Source: Ilumatobacteraceae bacterium (GTDB lineage Bacteria; Actinomycetota; Acidimicrobiia; Acidimicrobiales; Ilumatobacteraceae). Taken from it: a stretch of 36,900 nt of DNA. Location of the stretch: assembly GCA_022843125.1 (NCBI GenBank), contig JALHOG010000054.1:1-36900 (forward strand), given 5' to 3'. The notes under the pieces were generated by a model that worked only from the letters and a program-made list of their open reading frames with translations, was not told the DNA's origin and made no database searches. Positions 32,882 to 36,900 of the stretch are shown in pieces; the first letter of the stretch is position 1, and every line of letters starts with the position of its first letter. Position numbers and translations under genes: made by a program.

Positions 32882-33553
32882 TCAGGGTGCGGCTTCCGAC
32901 TCGACCGGGAGCTGGGCCCGCCTCCATTCGGGGTAGCCGCCTTCGAGGCGGCGCGCAGCACGTCCACGTCGGCGCAGCAGCCGCACCGCGTCGTCGGCCA
33001 TCACGCAGTACGGACCGCGGCAGTAGGCGACGATCTCGATGTCACGGGGGACCGCCTTGAGGCTCTCGGCGAGCTGCTCGATCGGGATCGACCGGGCGCC
33101 GGCGATGTGACCGGCGGCGAACTCGGGCCGAGGTCGGACGTCGAGCACGATCACGTCGCCGGCGACGATCCGGTCGGCCAGCTCGGCCCGCCCGATCTCC
33201 TCGAGACGAGACCGGTCACCGAGATACGCAGCTGCGAGGGTGTCCAGTTCGGAGTGGTGCGCAGCAGCGACGTCGCGGAGTGCCGCCCACAGTTCGCCGA
33301 CACGGTCGGACGTCAACCGGTAGTAGATCCGGGTGCCGTCGCGGCGCGTGGTCACCAACCCGGTCGCTGCGAGCGCGCGGAGGTGGAACGACGTGTTGGC
33401 GACGCTCTGGCTGATCTCGTCGGCCAGCTCTTCGACGTGGCGTTCTCCTTGCACGAGCACGTCGACCAGCTCGGCTCGGCGGCCGTTCGCCATCGCCTTC
33501 GCGACCTCGGCGAACCCGTCGAACAACGCATCTTTCGTCACCCGGTCGCCCAT
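32882..33553 (-). CDS. ArsR-family regulator fused to a rhodanese domain
   Basis: This 223-residue protein has an ArsR/SmtB winged helix at residues 1-95 (FAEVAKAMANGRRAELVDVL, then HVEELADEISQSVANTSFHL and RDGTRIYYRLTS). A rhodanese domain lies at about 115-215 (IVLDVRPRPEFAAGHIAGAR, then AYCRGPYCVMADDAVRLL). Cys178 sits at the catalytic loop position, with Cys183 nearby, as in other ArsR-rhodanese regulators that may sense reactive sulfur or metals through these cysteines. GGAGG nine bases before ATG 33553. It is divergent from the MFS gene over a 106-bp region with a perfect dyad, so it probably represses both. Confidence 0.93.
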   Translation of the reverse strand: MGDRVTKDALFDGFAEVAKAMANGRRAELVDVLVQGERHVEELADEISQSVANTSFHLRALAATGLVTTRRDGTRIYYRLTSDRVGELWAALRDVAAAHHSELDTLAAAYLGDRSRLEEIGRAELADRIVAGDVIVLDVRPRPEFAAGHIAGARSIPIEQLAESLKAVPRDIEIVAYCRGPYCVMADDAVRLLRRRGRAARRLEGGYPEWRRAQLPVESEAAP

Positions 33554-33578
33554 CGACCACCACCTCCAGCTAGAACCT

Positions 33579-33599
33579 TATTCAAGCAGACGCTTGACA
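33579..33599. promoter_or_regulatory. Imperfect ArsR-type operator near the regulator start
   Basis: TATTCAAGC (33579-33587, offset by one base depending on alignment) faces GCTTGACA about four bases later, an imperfect inverted repeat with CAAGC/GCTTG as the exact core. It shares the ATTCAA half with the perfect dyad 20 bp away and lies about 26 bp upstream of the ArsR start. Confidence 0.55.
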
Positions 33600-33617
33600 A
33601 ACGACCCCGAGTTCGCG

Positions 33618-33643
33618 ACTATTCAAAGACTTCTTTGAATAGT
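33618..33643. promoter_or_regulatory. Perfect 26-bp ArsR-type operator
   Basis: ACTATTCAAAGA (33618-33629) is followed by CT and then TCTTTGAATAGT (33632-33643): two perfect 12-nt arms with a 2-nt centre. The ATTCAA/TTGAAT halves are the classic ArsR/SmtB operator. It lies 17 bp upstream of the MFS start, where bound protein would block transcription of the transporter. Confidence 0.88.
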
Positions 33644-33659
33644 CCGTGGAAGGATTCGG

Positions 33660-34970
33660 ATGAGCACCACGTCGACGCCTGCGATCCGGCTCGGGCTGCG
33701 GGAGAACCTCGCCCAGTTCATGCTGCTCGTCGGCGTCAACGCACTGGTCGGCGGGATGATCGGCCAGGAGCGCACCGTCCTCCCGCTCCTCGCGACCGAC
33801 GAGTTCGGGCTCGACAGGTACACCGCCACGCTCACGTTCATCGCCGCGTTCGGCATCGTCAAAGCCGCCACCAACTTCTTCGCCGGCACCCTCTCCGACC
33901 GCTACGGCCGCAAGCCCGTTCTCGTCGCCGGTTGGATCATCGGCATCCCCGTCCCGCTCCTGCTCGTGTGGGCACCCACCTGGAGTTGGGTCGTCTTCGC
34001 CAACGTCCTGCTCGGCGTCAACCAAGGCCTCACGTGGTCCACCACCGTCATCATGAAGATCGATCTCGTCGGCCCGGCGCGACGCGGGTTCGCGATGGGT
34101 CTCAACGAAGCCGCCGGCTACGGCGCCGTGGCCATCACCGCGCTCGCCACCGGCTGGATCGCCGCCGAACACGGCCTGCGCCCTGCACCGTTCTACCTCG
34201 GCCTCGCGTTCGCCGCGCTCGGACTCGGCCTGTCGACCCTCGCGGTGAAGGAAACCCGAGCACACGCCCACCACGAGGCCACCACCCACACCGGCGGCAG
34301 CGCCGACCACCACGACGCACTGACCACCGGGGAGGTCTTCCGACTCACCTCGTTCAGCGACAAGGCCCTGTCGTCGTGCTCACAGGCCGGGCTCGTCAAC
34401 AACCTCAACGACGGCCTCGCCTGGGGACTGTTCCCGATCTTCTTCGCCGCCGCAGGAGTCTCCGTCGGACGCATCGGCATCCTGGCTGCCCTGTACCCGG
34501 CCGCCTGGGGCCTCGGTCAGCTCTACACCGGCGGACTCTCCGACCGGATCGGCCGTAAACCCCTCATCGCCGGCGGCATGCTCACCCAGTCCGTCGCACT
34601 CGCCTGGATGGCAACGGTCACGGGGTTCGCCCTGTGGGCCGTCGGCGCGATCGTGCTCGGCATCGGCACCGCCATGGTCTACCCGACCCTCCTCGCAGCG
34701 ATCGGCGACGTCGCCCACCCCACCTGGCGCGCCCGATCCGTCGGCATCTACCGCCTGTGGCGCGACGGCGGCTTCGCCGTCGGTGCGCTCGTCGCCGGCG
34801 TTCTCGCCGACCTCGCATCGATCGAAGCGGCGATCTACGCCGTCGCCGCGCTCACCGCGCTCTCCGGTGTCGTGGTGATCGTCCGGATGCACGAAACCCA
34901 CTCGCAGTCCGGGGTGGCGAACGATCGCAGCGGCCACATCCGCTCTCGAAGTAGAGCTCGACGTCGGTGA
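33660..34970 (+). CDS. MFS transporter under ArsR control
   Basis: This 436-residue inner-membrane protein has twelve helices in two halves. The MFS motif A appears twice: GTLSDRYGRKPVLVAG after helix 2 and GGLSDRIGRKPLIAGG in the second half. The central loop is His-rich (HAHHEATTHTGGSADHHDA, about 200-220), which might bind metal. GGAAGGA precedes ATG 33660. Pairing with an ArsR-rhodanese regulator suggests export of a metal, arsenical or sulfur compound; this is inference. The last about 20 residues (from SQSGVANDRSG on) are encoded by the antisense of the ydeI remnant, so the natural C-terminus was probably replaced. Confidence 0.92.
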   Translation: MSTTSTPAIRLGLRENLAQFMLLVGVNALVGGMIGQERTVLPLLATDEFGLDRYTATLTFIAAFGIVKAATNFFAGTLSDRYGRKPVLVAGWIIGIPVPLLLVWAPTWSWVVFANVLLGVNQGLTWSTTVIMKIDLVGPARRGFAMGLNEAAGYGAVAITALATGWIAAEHGLRPAPFYLGLAFAALGLGLSTLAVKETRAHAHHEATTHTGGSADHHDALTTGEVFRLTSFSDKALSSCSQAGLVNNLNDGLAWGLFPIFFAAAGVSVGRIGILAALYPAAWGLGQLYTGGLSDRIGRKPLIAGGMLTQSVALAWMATVTGFALWAVGAIVLGIGTAMVYPTLLAAIGDVAHPTWRARSVGIYRLWRDGGFAVGALVAGVLADLASIEAAIYAVAALTALSGVVVIVRMHETHSQSGVANDRSGHIRSRSRARRR

Positions 34971-34985
34971 TCATCACAGTCCTCG
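34904..34985 (-). pseudogene. Direct repeat copy 2: remnant of a ydeI-like gene start
   Basis: Read on the minus strand, GAGGACTGTG precedes an ATG at 34974 and the codons MITDVELYFESGCGRCDR, nearly identical to the YdeI-family protein start at 32782. After that a single-base loss shifts the frame and homology stops. It overlaps the 3' end of the MFS gene and is followed by nothing recognisable. Together with copy 1 it brackets the ArsR/MFS module. Confidence 0.85.
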
Positions 34986-35080
34986 TAGCCGCTCGGTCGG
35001 TGGTGGCGATGCCGCTCGGCGTCGCTACGACCCCGACCGCAATGGAGGCCCTGACGAGCAGGTCGCCCCTGTCGATCGCC

Positions 35081-35086
35081 TAACGT
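35081..35086 (+). promoter_or_regulatory. Putative -10 of a leaderless promoter (TAACGT)
   Basis: TAACGT ends six bases before ATG 35093 and no ribosome-binding site is visible between them, which suggests a leaderless transcript. Confidence 0.4.
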
Positions 35087-35092
35087 TCGGCG

Positions 35093-35725
35093 ATGGGCGC
35101 TGGCTCCCGGACCGAGATGCACGCCGTCGTGGCGTCGGCCTCGCGGCTGGCCGTCGGCGGCGGCCCCGACGACGGAGAGGTGACGCTCTTCGACGATGTC
35201 ACCGATCACCTCTTCGGCGGCGACGACTGGGACCTGGTGCTGGACATCACGGGGCCGAACGGCGAGTCCTTCCGGCACGCGGGGCGGTACCGGGTGGCGA
35301 ACCGCCTCGGTGGCCTGCGGAGGGCGATGAAGCGGTGGCAACCGGTGCCCGGGCTCGTCGTTCCGGTCCTGGTGTCACCGGATCGGAGCGCGGTCGACAT
35401 CGACTGGGCTTCGTTCGCGAAGGGCGGCGGCATCGAGCAGGCCGCCCGCCTCGGCGCCGCCGTCGCGACCGAGCGCGGCGCCGTGCAAGGGGCCGCGGCC
35501 ACCGGTGCGATGCTCGCGAAGCATCCGAAGAAGGCCGCCAAGCAGCGCGAGTTGGCGTTGCAGCACGCGCCGGAGATGGCGGTCCAGGTGACCACGGGTG
35601 TTCGCCCCGCGAGGGAGTTCGGGGCATACGTCTCCGGCCTCGTGCAAGGCGGCGCGCTCAGCAGCGAGGAGGGCGACGACCTCCTCCGGCTGGCCGGCAT
35701 CCTCCCGCCCCACCCCGGCGGCTGA
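35093..35725 (+). CDS. Unrecognised soluble protein with SHOCT-like end
   Basis: This 210-residue protein has no signal peptide or membrane helix. The first 100 residues are strand-rich (VTLFDDVTDHLFGGDDWDLV, then GRYRVANRLGGLRR and GLVVPVLVSPDRS). A middle Ala/Gly-rich helical part (IEQAARLGAAVATERGAVQG) and a C-terminal short helix pair (YVSGLVQGGALSSEEGDDLL) follow; the last resembles the SHOCT motif in which a small helix hairpin ends a protein. Alone on its strand, possibly leaderless. Function unknown. Confidence 0.75.
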   Translation: MGAGSRTEMHAVVASASRLAVGGGPDDGEVTLFDDVTDHLFGGDDWDLVLDITGPNGESFRHAGRYRVANRLGGLRRAMKRWQPVPGLVVPVLVSPDRSAVDIDWASFAKGGGIEQAARLGAAVATERGAVQGAAATGAMLAKHPKKAAKQRELALQHAPEMAVQVTTGVRPAREFGAYVSGLVQGGALSSEEGDDLLRLAGILPPHPGG

Positions 35726-35863
35726 TCAGCAGTACTGCTCCTCGAAGGTCGCCGATGTCCCGACGACGGTCGGCACCGCGATCGCGCCGAGGCCGGGCGG
35801 GCGGGCGGCGCAGGCCACGAACAGCTGGGCCGCGACAGACGATTCCTTGTGTTCACATCTTTC

Positions 35864-35897
35864 AGCCGGCTCAGTTTCTGTATATGATGAGCCGGCT
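35864..35897. promoter_or_regulatory. Inverted repeat operator of the DUF6069/MarR operon
   Basis: AGCCGGCTCA (35864-35873) and TGAGCCGGCT (35888-35897) are a perfect 10-bp inverted repeat with a 14-bp AT-rich centre that contains TATATGA, a likely -10 element. Each arm itself holds the palindrome AGCCGGCT. It lies 27 bp before ATG 35924 and is the probable binding site of the MarR protein encoded downstream. Confidence 0.65.
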
Positions 35898-35923
35898 CAC
35901 CAAAACGACACGAGGAGAGACCA

Positions 35924-36364
35924 ATGTCGAATACCAGCACCCCCGTCCGAAGCTCGGCCGACTCCGGCACCGTCGACCGCGCGTCGATCTGGCGCACCAC
36001 CGCGATCGCCGCAGTCGGTGCTGCAGTGGCGAACGTCGCCGTGGCGTTGATCGCCGGCGCCGCCGACGTGTCGCTCGATGTGACGCAGATGGGCGCCGAC
36101 CAGCGTGAGGAGATCCCGCTCGTCATGTTCGCCGTCGCCAGCGTGATCGGAGCGCTCGTCGGCGGGGCCATCGCCCAACTGCTGGCCAAGCGCGACGGCG
36201 CGGCGCGGACCTTCACCATCGTCGGTGTCGTCGGCACCGTCCTGTCGATGGCGAGCCCCATCGCCGCCGACGCCGCCGGCGAGACGAAGTGGCTGCTCGC
36301 GCTCACGCACATCGTGGCCGCGGCGATCATCGTGCCGCTGATCGCACGACGTCTGCGTCGTTAG
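35924..36364 (+). CDS. DUF6069-like four-helix membrane protein
   Basis: This 146-residue protein has four hydrophobic helices (IAAVGAAVANVAVALIAG, VMFAVASVIGALVGGAIAQL, FTIVGVVGTVLSMASPIAA and ALTHIVAAAIIVPLIA) and short basic ends. The pattern, including a polar segment between helices 1 and 2 and a His in the last helix, resembles the DUF6069 family, whose function is not established. GAGGAGA seven bases before the ATG is a strong ribosome-binding site. A MarR gene follows after 10 bp, in the same operon. Confidence 0.8.
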   Translation: MSNTSTPVRSSADSGTVDRASIWRTTAIAAVGAAVANVAVALIAGAADVSLDVTQMGADQREEIPLVMFAVASVIGALVGGAIAQLLAKRDGAARTFTIVGVVGTVLSMASPIAADAAGETKWLLALTHIVAAAIIVPLIARRLRR

Positions 36365-36374
36365 CATCGGAGGC

Positions 36375-36900
36375 GTGCCGTCCCAGGACACCGAGCGCAC
36401 CCCCACCGACGGCGACAGCTGCGGCACGGCCGCGGCTTGCGGCAGCCCGCGTGGTGCGTGCGGCGCGGTCCCGGTCCTGCCCGACGGCGTCGGCGCCGAG
36501 ATCGTGCGGCTCTCGCGGTTGCACCGCGCTGCCGCCGGGGCGATGTTGGCCGAGGTCGGGCTCCACCCGGGGCAGGAGGCGTTGGTCTTCGCGCTCCGCG
36601 AGGGTGAACGCTCGCCCGGCCAGCTCGCGTCGAGCCTCGGCATCGAGCCGGCGACGGTGACCAAGATGGTCCGGCGGTTAGAGGCCGGGGGTCTCGTCGA
36701 GACCGGGGCGTCGGCGGTCGATCGACGTTCGAGGATCGTGCGGCTCACACCCGCCGGTGAACGGGCCGCGACCGCCGCGGACGAGGTGTGGCATCGGCTC
36801 GAGGCACTCACCACCGACGCGCTCACGGCAGCACAGCGGCGCGAGCTCCAGCGGCTGCTGGCCAAGGCGGCCGCCGGGCTCATGGCCGCAGCGCCCCGCG
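36375..36900 (+). CDS. MarR-family transcriptional regulator (3' end outside window)
   Basis: GTG 36375 with GGAGG just upstream opens a frame that runs to the window edge (175 codons, no stop seen). The N-terminus is Cys-rich (SCGTAAACGSPRGACG, about 15-30). It is followed by a typical MarR winged helix: LHPGQEALVFALREGERSPG, then QLASSLGIEPATVTKMVRRL, EAGGLVETG and the wing AVDRRSRIVRLTPAG with its conserved DxRs/R. A dimerisation helix (ALTTDALTAAQRRELQRLLA) begins at the end. The cysteines could make it redox- or metal-responsive. It probably represses its own operon through the inverted repeat at 35864-35897. Confidence 0.88.
   Translation, partial: MPSQDTERTPTDGDSCGTAAACGSPRGACGAVPVLPDGVGAEIVRLSRLHRAAAGAMLAEVGLHPGQEALVFALREGERSPGQLASSLGIEPATVTKMVRRLEAGGLVETGASAVDRRSRIVRLTPAGERAATAADEVWHRLEALTTDALTAAQRRELQRLLAKAAAGLMAAAPR

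Noticed and set aside
35726..35860. About 45 minus-strand codons ending LFVACAARPPG...EEQYC
   Set aside because: The tail looks protein-like, but I find no start codon in a sensible place and the upstream part runs into the DUF6069 promoter. It could be a fragment of a lost gene.
1..36900. tRNA, rRNA, CRISPR array, insertion sequence or phage genes
   Set aside because: None was seen: no regularly spaced repeat-spacer pattern, no transposase or integrase motif, and no tRNA-like cloverleaf noticed by eye. A covariance-model scan would be needed to exclude small RNAs.

Overview
The window is GC-rich throughout and most third codon positions are G or C. Several genes seem to be leaderless, with a TANNNT hexamer 6-7 nt before the start codon and no Shine-Dalgarno. 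The gene families include a DrrA/DrrB exporter, a WYL regulator, a HxlR-SCP2 regulator, a deazaflavin-type oxidoreductase, an actinobacterial-style Tad locus and a DivIVA-domain protein. Together these point to a chromosomal segment of an Actinomycetota bacterium, perhaps of the Acidimicrobiia; the class is inference. I see no rRNA, tRNA, CRISPR array, insertion sequence or phage gene.

Layout. 1-3.0 kb: the end of an unknown gene, a gene-poor gap, then a DrrAB-type ABC exporter and a coiled-coil protein. 3.0-11.5 kb: a mosaic of small metabolic and regulatory units: a DUF6629 membrane protein, a RibD-type reductase, a coupled AraC/VOC pair in which the regulator is frameshifted, a short P450-like protein, a 5'-truncated hydrolase-cyclase relic, a HxlR regulator, a coiled-coil protein, an EamA transporter, a WYL regulator divergent from a RidA protein over a shared dyad, and a DDN-family protein. 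11.5-16.1 kb: a beta-propeller lipoprotein and a signalling cluster made of an FHA-HTH protein, a divergent transmembrane Ser/Thr kinase with a LamG-like ectodomain, and a NarL-type regulator with a degenerate receiver.

16.3-25.3 kb is a Tad (Flp pilus) locus: CpaB, CpaE/TadZ, TadA, TadB, TadC, a tiny pilin, three TadE/TadG-like pseudopilins, a DivIVA-domain protein and two small unknown proteins, with the prepilin peptidase convergent at the end. Most stops and starts overlap by four bases (NTGA), so translation is probably coupled. By the same logic one TadE-like gene seems to start at CTG. Divergent from the peptidase is a 1799-residue secreted protein (25.6-31.0 kb) with a PKD-like domain, about eight 20-residue beta-solenoid repeats, a glycine-rich hydrophobic region and three 44-residue repeats. 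It matches no family I know.

31.0-36.9 kb: an AlkC-type DNA glycosylase, a YdeI protein, an ArsR-rhodanese regulator divergent from an MFS transporter over a perfect 26-bp dyad, an unknown protein, and a DUF6069-like membrane protein followed by a MarR regulator cut by the window end. The ArsR/MFS pair is flanked by direct copies of about 82 bp of the ydeI start region.

The most interesting unit is 12.5-31.0 kb. A phosphosignalling cluster (kinase with external sensor, FHA-HTH factor, pseudo-receiver regulator) sits directly beside a Tad pilus operon that carries a DivIVA-type protein and a giant secreted protein. I infer a surface-sensing and appendage system; the link rests on gene proximity only.
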